Positions 8,219-16,121 of a stretch of DNA of 28,796 nt are shown here, one piece after another; the stretch's first letter is position 1; the number at the start of each line of letters is the position of its first letter. A program made the translations under genes and the position numbers. The notes under the pieces were generated by a model, which did no database searches, was not told the origin of the DNA, and was given only the letters and a program-made list of their open reading frames with translations. This stretch comes from a virus: positions 1-28,796 of IMG/VR virus record IMGVR_UViG_3300020283_000019; one strand, given 5' to 3'.

Positions 8219-8345
8219 GTTATTACGGATATTATGTTTTTAAAAATAAAAATTTACTAAACAAAATAATAAAAAGCTACTAATATCGTTAATAAACTAA
8301 TATTGATTTTAAATTTTTACCGTTATAAAAGGATTCGTCAATATT

Positions 8346-8361
8346 ACTTTTACGTAAAAGT
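8346..8361. promoter_or_regulatory. Perfect 16-bp palindrome, candidate operator
   Basis: ACTTTTACGTAAAAGT equals its own reverse complement. It lies in the divergent intergenic region, about 30 nt before the putative -35 of the plus-strand helicase gene and about 130 nt from the minus-strand promoter. The arms resemble the CTTTACTTT arms near 2855. Binding of a regulator is inference. Confidence 0.4.
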
Positions 8362-8390
8362 TATTAGAGGGCATGAGGAATCTATTAGTT

Positions 8391-8420
8391 TTGGATTATA
8401 TTTTTTATAAATTGTAATAT
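8391..8420 (+). promoter_or_regulatory. Weak candidate promoter for the SNF2 helicase gene
   Basis: TTGGAT (8391-8396), an 18-nt spacer and TAATAT (8415-8420) make a plausible but weak promoter 28 nt before the ATG. A perfect TATAAT at 8420-8425 is an alternative -10 without a matching -35. In DNA this AT-rich such matches arise by chance. Confidence 0.3.
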
Positions 8421-8448
8421 ATAATCAAGTTTAGAAATTAGAAAGAAC

Positions 8449-9891
8449 ATGCAATATAAATTTAAAACGGAGCCGTACGAGCACCAACTAGAAGCGTTAA
8501 AACGTTCTTGGAATAAAAAAGAATACGCGTATTTTATGGAAATGGGTACGGGTAAATCGAAAGTATTAATCGATAATATTTCTATGCTTTATGATAAAGG
8601 CGGTATCAATGCCGCAGTTATCGTAGCTCCAAAAGGTGTGTACCGTAATTGGTCAGAAAAAGAAATACCGACACACATGCCTGAACACGTGTTAAAACAA
8701 ATAGCAGTATGGAACCCTGCTCCGACTAAAGCACAAAAGAAAACTCTTACTGATTTATTTTTGCCTAGCGATGATTTAAAAATATTAATCGTAAACGTTG
8801 AAGCGTTTAGTACTAAAAAAGGTGTAACTTTTGTAGAAAAATTTATTTTAAATCATAACTGTTTAATCGCTGTAGATGAGTCTACTACTATAAAAAACCC
8901 TAAAGCTCAACGAACTAAAAATCTTTTAAAACTAGCCGTAAATACAAAGTACCGTAGAATCTTAACTGGTTTTCCTGTTACGCAATCACCATTAGATTTA
9001 TATAGTCAAAGTGCTTTTTTATCAGACCATTTATTAGGGTATACGTCTTTTTATTCTTTTCAAAATCGTTACGCTCAACTTATTAATAGAAATATGGGGG
9101 CTAGGACATTTAGACAAGTAGTCGGTTATCAAAACTTAGAAGAACTAACTACTAAAGTAAATGGGTTTTCTTACAGAGTTTTGAAAAAAGAATGTTTAGA
9201 TTTACCTGCTAAAGTTTACCAACGTAGGGAAGTAGAACTAACCCCTGAACAAAAGAAAGTTTATAAAGAATTAAAAGATTATGCGATAGCTGAACTAGAA
9301 TCGAATGAACTTGTTAGCGTTACTTCTATTTTGACACAGATATTAAGATTACATCAAGTAGTTTGTGGTTTCGTTAAACACGATCAAGGTGAAGAAGTAG
9401 AAATAAAAAATAATCGTTTAGACGCTCTTATTGACGTATTAGCAGAAACTCAAGGCAAAACTATTATTTGGGCTAACTATCAATACGACATTAAAAGAAT
9501 ATTAAAAACGTTACAAGAATTTGTAGGAACAGAAGCGGTGGCTACTTACTACGGAGAAACACCTGATGAAGAACGTCAACAAATAATTAATCGTTTTCAA
9601 AACCCTGACTCTAAACTACAGTATTTAATTAGTAATGTACAAACGGGCGGTTATGGTATTACTTTAACTGCTGCAAGTAATGTTATTTATTACAGCAACA
9701 ACTATGATTTAGAAAAACGCTTACAATCTGAAGATCGTGCTCATCGTATAGGACAAGAAAATAAAGTAACGTATATTGATTTAGTTGCTAAAGACACAGT
9801 TGACGAAAAAATCGTAAAAGCGTTACGTAATAAATTAAATCTTGCTCAAGAAGTTTTAGGTGATGAAAAATGGAAAGATTGGATTACTTAA
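8449..9891 (+). CDS. SNF2-family DNA helicase/translocase
   Basis: This ATP-driven dsDNA translocase probably serves replication, recombination or protein clearance from phage DNA. In 480 residues it has the compact phage SNF2 layout: EPYEHQLEAL (Q-like motif), Walker A MGTGKSK near 32-38, Walker B variant VDEST near 142-148, LTGFPVTQSP (motif III), then a C-terminal RecA lobe with TIIWANYQYDI, SNVQTGGYGITLTAAS (motif V) and QSEDRAHRIGQ (motif VI). It is the only plus-strand gene, divergent from the replication operon and convergent with the virion operon, overlapping the latter by 8 nt at the 3' ends. Its leader lacks a good Shine-Dalgarno (AGAAAGAACATG), which predicts modest translation. 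Confidence 0.9.
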   Translation: MQYKFKTEPYEHQLEALKRSWNKKEYAYFMEMGTGKSKVLIDNISMLYDKGGINAAVIVAPKGVYRNWSEKEIPTHMPEHVLKQIAVWNPAPTKAQKKTLTDLFLPSDDLKILIVNVEAFSTKKGVTFVEKFILNHNCLIAVDESTTIKNPKAQRTKNLLKLAVNTKYRRILTGFPVTQSPLDLYSQSAFLSDHLLGYTSFYSFQNRYAQLINRNMGARTFRQVVGYQNLEELTTKVNGFSYRVLKKECLDLPAKVYQRREVELTPEQKKVYKELKDYAIAELESNELVSVTSILTQILRLHQVVCGFVKHDQGEEVEIKNNRLDALIDVLAETQGKTIIWANYQYDIKRILKTLQEFVGTEAVATYYGETPDEERQQIINRFQNPDSKLQYLISNVQTGGYGITLTAASNVIYYSNNYDLEKRLQSEDRAHRIGQENKVTYIDLVAKDTVDEKIVKALRNKLNLAQEVLGDEKWKDWIT

Positions 9892-10606
9892 AATACTGTT
9901 CGTAATAAGCGTCAGCCGATAAACCTAAAGTATCTAAGTCATTATTAGACATTCTTCTACCTGCTTGAGTAAGAGCCTCATTAGATATTCTTCTACCTGC
10001 TTGAGTAAAAGCCTCTTTATCTTTATCAGATATAGCTCTACCGCTTTGAAATCTTTTACCGCCTTCAGGTGCTTTAATATTATCCATTATTATCTGACGT
10101 AATGTATCAGCATCCTTGTCTGATATTGCTCTACCCTCAGCCGCGTATAACGGTCCACCCATACTCTTATAGCCCATACGGTTTCGTACTTCTTCAGGGA
10201 GTTTGCCTAATCCTGGATTATCTTCGGGAACAGCTTTTAACTCACCACCATCAGCTGCCATACGTGGTTCACGATCATCAGCTTGAGCTAACAACATATC
10301 AGCTTGAGCTAATACTGCACGAGCTGAAGCTATATCACCACCTGTTCTACCAACTACTGCCTGAGCTAAAGCTGTTGCATCACCTTCTATACTCATACCA
10401 CCTTCCATAGGGTCCATACGGGGGGCACTCGCATCCATTCTAGGTTCAACCATAGGAGGAGGTCCACCTACAGGAGGTCCACTCATAGGAGGAGGTCCAC
10501 TCATAGGAGGAGGTCCACCAGCAGCTACTGGAGGTCCTTGTACAGGAGGTACATCAGTTCTAGTACCTGTCATCATCATATTAGTTAAATCTTCTATACC
10601 TGCCAT
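9884..10606 (-). CDS. Proline/glycine-rich, repeat-bearing phage protein, probable virion-associated
   Basis: This 240-residue protein of unknown function has a Pro/Gly/Met-rich section (about 20-52). An Ala-rich helix follows (79-109, with ARAVLAQADMLLAQADD). A conserved-looking block, LPEEVRNRMGY, sits at 136-146. The C-terminal part (158-226) repeats a GRxxS motif four times: GRAISDKDADTL, GRAISDKDKEAF, GRRISNEALTQA and GRRMSNNDLDTL. It is the last gene of the virion block, two bases after the 126-residue protein, and its stop overlaps the convergent SNF2 gene. ADGG-type motifs seen here recur in the neighbouring virion proteins. The role may be structural or adaptor-like. Confidence 0.6.
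   Translation of the reverse strand: MAGIEDLTNMMMTGTRTDVPPVQGPPVAAGGPPPMSGPPPMSGPPVGGPPPMVEPRMDASAPRMDPMEGGMSIEGDATALAQAVVGRTGGDIASARAVLAQADMLLAQADDREPRMAADGGELKAVPEDNPGLGKLPEEVRNRMGYKSMGGPLYAAEGRAISDKDADTLRQIIMDNIKAPEGGKRFQSGRAISDKDKEAFTQAGRRISNEALTQAGRRMSNNDLDTLGLSADAYYEQYFK
9929..10135 (-). repeat. Four coding repeats of a GRxxS motif
   Basis: The C-terminus of the gene above encodes four copies beginning at residues 158, 189, 204 and 215. The last two are nearly identical at DNA level (around 9930-10010), indicating recent duplication. A related GRTLSDKDLAFF occurs in the 570-residue virion protein encoded at 14407-16119. Confidence 0.7.
10451..10549 (-). repeat. Pro/Gly-rich coding repeat
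   Basis: Short repeats of GGPPPMSGPP type come from an AGGAGG-rich plus-strand array (for example ataggaggaggtccac twice around 10484-10517). They form a flexible linker-like segment. Slippage could vary copy number. Confidence 0.6.
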
Positions 10607-10608
10607 TG

Positions 10609-10989
10609 TTATCTCCTGGGTCTAAAACCGTTTTGAAACATTTGTGTTGTCATTTTATCACCTTGTTCGCTCATCGGCAACTGCATAATACCTCTACGGT
10701 TAATTTGTCCACCATTAGCAAATCTTTTTTCTATACCTAAATTAGCTTGATCATCACCAAAATTATAAGTAAAAGTGCTTGTTACGTTGTTACCTAGATT
10801 TTTAGAAAATTCTAATTTGTTATCTAATAAACCTGCAATACCTTTTTCTATAGCACCAACCTCACGGTCTAGGTAATTAGCGATATCTGTTTCATATTGA
10901 TCAGTAGCAGTAGTACGAGCAATATTCGCTTCTCGTCTAAGGTCTGTAACCGCTAAGGTATCAAATAATTTATTATAAAAGTCAGTCAT
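10609..10989 (-). CDS. Small phage protein of unknown function, virion block
   Basis: This 126-residue protein starts with a helical half (residues 1-65, charged, for example DLRREANIARTTATDQYE and a long helix ending LLDNKLEFS). A beta-like stretch follows (NNVTSTFTYNFGDDQANLG), then FANGGQINRRGIMQLP and a basic end FRPRR. The FANGG motif resembles ADGG/DGG motifs in adjacent virion proteins. It overlaps the end of the 1140-residue gene by 8 nt. I do not recognise a family; a minor virion or assembly role is inferred from position only. Confidence 0.5.
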   Translation of the reverse strand: MTDFYNKLFDTLAVTDLRREANIARTTATDQYETDIANYLDREVGAIEKGIAGLLDNKLEFSKNLGNNVTSTFTYNFGDDQANLGIEKRFANGGQINRRGIMQLPMSEQGDKMTTQMFQNGFRPRR

Positions 10990-13900
10990 TTTCTCCTAAA
11001 CCTACTTGGTCTAATATTAAATCTACAGAATTTCCTGAGTATTCTAAAGGTTTTATTCTGTTATATAGTTTAGTATCGGGATTATAATTTCTATAATCAT
11101 TAGTTGCATCAAAAAAATTCAACGTGCCTATTGCCGTCATGTATCGTAAATAACTTTGAATATTTAATCTTCTTTTTCTAGCTCTCATCGCTTTATCTAA
11201 TTTATCAGGACTTAATAACAACTCACCTAAATAACGACCACTATTTAATGTTGCCATATTTCTAACAGCGGTTACTCTCCTACCTCTTTGTGTTAGTGGT
11301 GGAAAAATTAATCTTTCTATAAAACCTGTTTGTGGTTCTAAATCTTGTGCTTCTTTAATATCTCGAACTGCTGTCGTTCTCGTATTATAACGTTTATAAA
11401 TTAAATCTAATTTTTCTAAGTTATCAACATATTTTGCACCATCAGAACCTATTAAAGGTGCCATAACGTCCTCGAAACTTAATCCTGTCGCCTTAGGTCC
11501 AAAACCCCCATATAAAATTTTATCTAATCTTTCAGGAACGAAATAACTTCTACCGTCAGCTCCTCGTTCCATTACGTTGCTTAACAACCATGCTTTAGCA
11601 ACCGAGGCACTTTTTGCTTGTAAAATAGGATTGTTTTCTAAATAAGGTTTTAAAAAATTTAAACGTTCTACAAAAGCTCCCGTTTGTCTGTCAGCACTTG
11701 ATGCATTTAAAATTCCTGTTATAATCTCACCGTATCCTGCATTAAGACTATTTTCTATTTCATTAATAGCTATTTGACCTTGTTCTACGTCAGCTATTAT
11801 TTTTTCAAATTGTTTAAAATTATTTAATTTACCGTACGTTTCTTCTGGAAAAAATGCTTTTAAAGTTCCTTTATTATCGTTTATAAATTGTTTTGCTCGA
11901 TTTACTCTTTCTATTGAAGACGGTGCTACTCCATTTTTAGGTTTGTTTATATAATCACGAAAAACTCCTAAAGCAGAGTTTTGTATATCAGTAAGTTCAG
12001 GAGCGTTAGTTTCTGTTAAAACCTTAACTAAAGTTTCTACTTTAGTGTTTTTAACATTACCTGCTTTATTATCAAATAAATTTAAAACGAATGCCTCAGG
12101 GTTTTTAGTTTTTTCGATATCTACTAAAACAGCTGCGTCATATATTGCATTTCTTTGATCGATCGCAGCTTGTGTTATATCAATACCATATTCATTTTGT
12201 TCCATCCATTGACCTAATTGTTTAGTGCTGGTTATTGGTATACCTGACTCTAAACTAGCTCCTTCTAACAAAGTTAAATACATTTGTTCTTCTAAACCAC
12301 GTTCTAAATTTCTTGCTGCATTAATACTCAGTTGATTATCTGTTTGCGAAGAAGCGTATTTATTTAATACTTCTCTTGCATCATTTAATTCTTTTAAAGT
12401 ATATTCAGGTCTAACAAAACCACCTTCGCCTTTTACTCCTAATCCTTGTAATTTTCTTAGGGTATTTGTTCCGTCATTGCCTAATAGTTGATATAAGTCT
12501 TCTTTAGCACTATTTGCATCAAAATCTTTTAAAATACCTTCTGCTTGTTTAGCGATATTAGCCCAAGCAGCAGCAGGTCCTCTAGTTTTCCCTGCTCCAG
12601 AAGTTAATTTTTCATAACGTGGGTCATTTATTGTTTGTAAAAACTTTTCTCTATAAGGCGTAGTATAACTTGACCTAATTTCTCTTAACCTAAGTTGTTC
12701 TTTATTAAATAAGTCAGTACTAATTAAAGGGTCAGGAACATTTTTAAATAAGTTCAAACCACCTTCAGCAACATCACTCGCTCCCATATTTTTTAAAACT
12801 GCGTCTAAAGCATTAGCGGTAATTTTTTCTATACTGTCTAATTGGTCGTAAGCGTCAGCTTCGAATAGTTTTTCTAAACTATTACTTTGCATATTTGGAT
12901 CGATATCTGCTCCTATGTTTTTGTTTAAACTATTTAAAAATCTACGTTGTAACTGTTCATCACCTTGTAAAATTAAAGAATAAATTCTCCTAAGTTTAGG
13001 GTCTGCTGATTCTTTTAACATTAAAACTTCATATTCTGAAGCTATTTTATCTAATGCCGCAGGACCTAAAGTCAAATTAGGTACGTCTTCTCCTCTATCG
13101 TATTGAGCTTTTGAATAATTACTTAAAATAAATCGTGTTCCTGGAAGCAATTTTTGTATCGCTTCGTCTAGTTCTTTAGTAGTTACTTCTTCACTAGCCG
13201 CTCCTATTTCATCCATAGGACTACGAATAAGTTTTCCTAAAGGTGTGGTTATTTCAAAAAGTTCTGAAGAAACAGGACCTCTAGGAGTATCTATTTTTAC
13301 AGGCGTACCATCGCCTTTTAGACCTTGAGCACTTCTTTTAGCTTTTGCGATAGATTCTTGCAAATCTGTAAAAACACTATCAGGAATAACTCGACCTCTA
13401 AATAAATCTTTTAATAAAGGTAATCCTCTAGCAATAGCGTCTAAAGTACCAACACTTGCAGTAGAAAGAAGCCCTGACATTCCTGACTCAAGTGCCATCT
13501 CAGTCTGTGTTCTGTCGTGTGCCCCTATTTGTTTACCGTATTGTAAACGTAAATAATCACCAAAAGCCGCACCAAAACCATAAGTAGCTGCAGTTTTCCC
13601 CCATTCTAAAACTTTTTGCGTTCCTGATGGAAACTGAGTTGGGTTTTTAAATATTTGTCTGCCAGTACCTCTGCCACCAAATAACCTTACCGCTATTAAC
13701 TCACCTAACATAGGTATACTTTCTGTCTGTAGAAAGTCAGGAATATCACGCATAGGGGTGAATTGAGGTAAATCAAAAATTACATATTTATTATCATTAG
13801 CCCCCTCTTGTTTTATAGCTATACCTTTTTCAGGAGCATTAGGGAACGCCCACTCAGCATTACCCTTTTGTCCTGTTTTTTCGTAAATAGTATTTAGTGC

Positions 13901-14404
13901 AAATTTTAAATCTCTAGGGGTTTTATTACGTGGCATGTAATAACTTAAATTTATTAAAGAATCCTGATCATAACCTCTAATGAATAAATTTCTATTAGGG
14001 TCTTTGTATTCTTCGTAACCAGAAAAACCTGCTTGTTGTAGTTCAGCTATAGCAGGATTTCTTTCGAACCCTAAAAATTCTTTAAAATCTTGAAAAGCAC
14101 TGCCACCTGTTTCTGCAACATCTATTTTAGGGTCTACGGGAGGTCGATTGTATAAAGTATATCGTTCTTTTAAATTATTAAAATAGGCATCATGTGTTTC
14201 AGCAGTAGCTCCTTCATTGTATTTTCCAGGATTTGTTTTTATGTCTTGATGAATATCTGGAAAATATTTCATATACGTCATGTATCTTAAATCTGCGTCA
14301 CTGAAATAATCTTTTAAAATTTTAGAGGAGTTTTGTTCAAACGTTGAGTTTGATAATTCGTTTAAACTTCTATCAAAATCTTCTTGAGTAAAGTTTGTTT
14401 GCAT
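10982..14404 (-). CDS. Large (1140 aa) virion-type protein, candidate internal/ejection protein
   Basis: This is the largest gene in the window and I do not recognise a named family. The protein is mostly helical and charged, with long coiled-coil-like stretches and a small hydrophobic section near residues 275-330 (around YGFGAAFGDYL and GLLSTASVGTLDAI). No signal peptide, lytic transglycosylase signature or polymerase motif is apparent. Size, helical character and location among virion-type genes fit a podovirus-like internal protein ejected with the DNA, or a tape-measure-like protein. It is separated from the next gene upstream by only 2 nt. Function is inference. Confidence 0.6.
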   Translation of the reverse strand: MQTNFTQEDFDRSLNELSNSTFEQNSSKILKDYFSDADLRYMTYMKYFPDIHQDIKTNPGKYNEGATAETHDAYFNNLKERYTLYNRPPVDPKIDVAETGGSAFQDFKEFLGFERNPAIAELQQAGFSGYEEYKDPNRNLFIRGYDQDSLINLSYYMPRNKTPRDLKFALNTIYEKTGQKGNAEWAFPNAPEKGIAIKQEGANDNKYVIFDLPQFTPMRDIPDFLQTESIPMLGELIAVRLFGGRGTGRQIFKNPTQFPSGTQKVLEWGKTAATYGFGAAFGDYLRLQYGKQIGAHDRTQTEMALESGMSGLLSTASVGTLDAIARGLPLLKDLFRGRVIPDSVFTDLQESIAKAKRSAQGLKGDGTPVKIDTPRGPVSSELFEITTPLGKLIRSPMDEIGAASEEVTTKELDEAIQKLLPGTRFILSNYSKAQYDRGEDVPNLTLGPAALDKIASEYEVLMLKESADPKLRRIYSLILQGDEQLQRRFLNSLNKNIGADIDPNMQSNSLEKLFEADAYDQLDSIEKITANALDAVLKNMGASDVAEGGLNLFKNVPDPLISTDLFNKEQLRLREIRSSYTTPYREKFLQTINDPRYEKLTSGAGKTRGPAAAWANIAKQAEGILKDFDANSAKEDLYQLLGNDGTNTLRKLQGLGVKGEGGFVRPEYTLKELNDAREVLNKYASSQTDNQLSINAARNLERGLEEQMYLTLLEGASLESGIPITSTKQLGQWMEQNEYGIDITQAAIDQRNAIYDAAVLVDIEKTKNPEAFVLNLFDNKAGNVKNTKVETLVKVLTETNAPELTDIQNSALGVFRDYINKPKNGVAPSSIERVNRAKQFINDNKGTLKAFFPEETYGKLNNFKQFEKIIADVEQGQIAINEIENSLNAGYGEIITGILNASSADRQTGAFVERLNFLKPYLENNPILQAKSASVAKAWLLSNVMERGADGRSYFVPERLDKILYGGFGPKATGLSFEDVMAPLIGSDGAKYVDNLEKLDLIYKRYNTRTTAVRDIKEAQDLEPQTGFIERLIFPPLTQRGRRVTAVRNMATLNSGRYLGELLLSPDKLDKAMRARKRRLNIQSYLRYMTAIGTLNFFDATNDYRNYNPDTKLYNRIKPLEYSGNSVDLILDQVGLGEND

Positions 14405-14406
14405 AA

Positions 14407-16119
14407 TTAATTAAATAAATTTTGCATTTCTGCAGCCCCAGGAACAGTCAATACATCGTCTTCTTCTAGCTCTACTCCTGAATTAGCTAAAGCCTCGAAA
14501 TATCTTCTTATAGACGGCTGTATAAACTGGTTATTTACATCTTGTGCTCCGTATCTAGTTAAAAAAGGCACTCTAATATAATCCATGTTTAAATAAGTAT
14601 CAGCAGGTGTGTTTCTATCTAAAACAATAGGCTGTCCATTAAGAGCTGTATTATAGTAATTGTTTATAATACCTTGTATTTTAGGATTACCTAAACTACT
14701 GCCGTAAACAGTTTTTATAGCCCTACCGTCTACTCCAAATTGAGAGTCGATAGTGTTTTCTATTTCTCTAGTTAAAGTTGAAACAAAATTAGTTAAATAT
14801 TTAAGTTGACCAGTAGGACTCGTAGCTTTTCCATAACCCACCATTTCTAAAAAGAACGCTAAATCTTTATCCGATAATGTTCTACCTGTTTGTCCTGCTG
14901 CCGCTGCTGCGGTATACGCTAATTTCAACATATTAGCGTTATATTGTATGGTATAGACATCGCCTCGCTCTCTTTTAAATTTAAAACCTGTATCTTTTTC
15001 AAAGATACCTATAGCTTCATTTAATTCATCATCTACATCTTCTCCTTGGGATTGTCGAACTAATAGTGAATGAATAACATTAGCATTTTTTCCTGTTCCT
15101 CGTTCATATATCCCACCTTCTTCGTCAGTACTAAACGGATTATCATAACCACTTAATGTTGCTATTGCGTTTAGTGTAGATGTCGCGTTATTAAACCCTT
15201 TATTGATTATAGAAGTCATTTGACCCCCTGCACCTATACCTCCTGTTGTTTCTCCCTCTGCTTGTTTACGTAGTATAGGAACTATTTCACCAACGGTGCC
15301 GTATACATCAAGTAAAGCATTTTCTTTCGATACTTGTGTTTTATAAAAATCGTCTAAGTTTGTTTCATCTTTAGTAGAACCTCTAGGGAATCCTTTTATC
15401 TTATCTAAAAACTCTAAAGGAACAAAATTAGAACTTTCGTTTCCTGCGTAAGTTTGAGCTTTTTTTGATTCGGTATCAAAATAACCTCCATCAATTTCAA
15501 CAGTATAACTGTAACGGTCTATCTCTGGTCTACCTTGTAAAAAACCTTTTCTTACAGATTTTACTAAATCGCCTGTTTTGTCAAACTCTACTAAGTCTAC
15601 AAAAGTCATGTTTTTAGGCGTCATTTTATCTAACAACTGTGTTTTATATTGTTTTCTAGCTGTATCGATACGAGCATCACGGTCTGTTCTAGCTTTATCA
15701 AAAGTACTAGCTGTGGTCATAAACGCTGCTAATTCTTTATCGTTATCTGCAAATAGTGCAGGTCCGAACTGAGTAAACATTTCTCCGATACGTTGTCCTG
15801 TTGTTTGAGTGGGTTGTTTCCCATAAACTTGGCTAGTTAAATAATCAGCTAATTGAACATCTGATAAATCACTTTGTTGTTCCTGAGATAAAGTTTCAGG
15901 AATCGTAGTTTTTGGAGTAAAAAATCTATCAGCTAAAAAACTTAAACCTACTGGTGCAAGATACGCTAATGGATTTATATCTTCTCTTGCAGGAGCTATG
16001 TTTATCGCTCTAGGATTAGGAAATCTAACAGGAGAAGGAGCTAAATTAACAGGCATGATGCCCCCTGTTTTATTATCAAACGTTGGAAAAGGACGTAAAC
16101 CTGCTATACCGTTAGCCAT
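14407..16119 (-). CDS. Virion-type protein of 570 aa, unknown function
   Basis: The protein begins with a Pro-rich, poorly ordered segment (about 1-60), then an ISSL-free helical middle with DKARTDRDARIDTARKQY near 135-155. It ends with a conserved-looking region: an Ala-rich helix followed by GRTLSDKDLAFFLEMVGYG and an acidic tail (NSGVELEEDDVLTV). The GRTLSDKD motif matches the repeats in the protein encoded at 9884-10606, which suggests that the two bind the same partner or derive from the same module. It lies between two other virion-type genes with 2-nt spacings. A structural or ejection role is likely but not shown. Confidence 0.55.
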   Translation of the reverse strand: MANGIAGLRPFPTFDNKTGGIMPVNLAPSPVRFPNPRAINIAPAREDINPLAYLAPVGLSFLADRFFTPKTTIPETLSQEQQSDLSDVQLADYLTSQVYGKQPTQTTGQRIGEMFTQFGPALFADNDKELAAFMTTASTFDKARTDRDARIDTARKQYKTQLLDKMTPKNMTFVDLVEFDKTGDLVKSVRKGFLQGRPEIDRYSYTVEIDGGYFDTESKKAQTYAGNESSNFVPLEFLDKIKGFPRGSTKDETNLDDFYKTQVSKENALLDVYGTVGEIVPILRKQAEGETTGGIGAGGQMTSIINKGFNNATSTLNAIATLSGYDNPFSTDEEGGIYERGTGKNANVIHSLLVRQSQGEDVDDELNEAIGIFEKDTGFKFKRERGDVYTIQYNANMLKLAYTAAAAAGQTGRTLSDKDLAFFLEMVGYGKATSPTGQLKYLTNFVSTLTREIENTIDSQFGVDGRAIKTVYGSSLGNPKIQGIINNYYNTALNGQPIVLDRNTPADTYLNMDYIRVPFLTRYGAQDVNNQFIQPSIRRYFEALANSGVELEEDDVLTVPGAAEMQNLFN

Positions 16120-16121
16120 AA

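Larger units (their letters stand above)
8168..8445. repeat. Mirrored 14-nt leader copies flanking the divergent intergenic region
   Basis: TAGAAATTAGAAAG occurs on the minus strand at 8181-8168 just before the ATG at 8160, and on the plus strand at 8432-8445 just before the ATG at 8449. The two leaders continue to AACATG. The only difference is that the minus copy has four extra bases (GAGA), which create its Shine-Dalgarno sequence. The 288-nt region between the two ATGs holds promoters and a palindrome but no gene that I can see. Confidence 0.7.

Noticed and set aside
10102-10410. Plus-strand His/Leu/Tyr-rich open frame of 102 codons
   Set aside because: It is the reverse reading of a Pro/Ala-rich gene; the odd composition is a by-product of that repeat, with no start signal.
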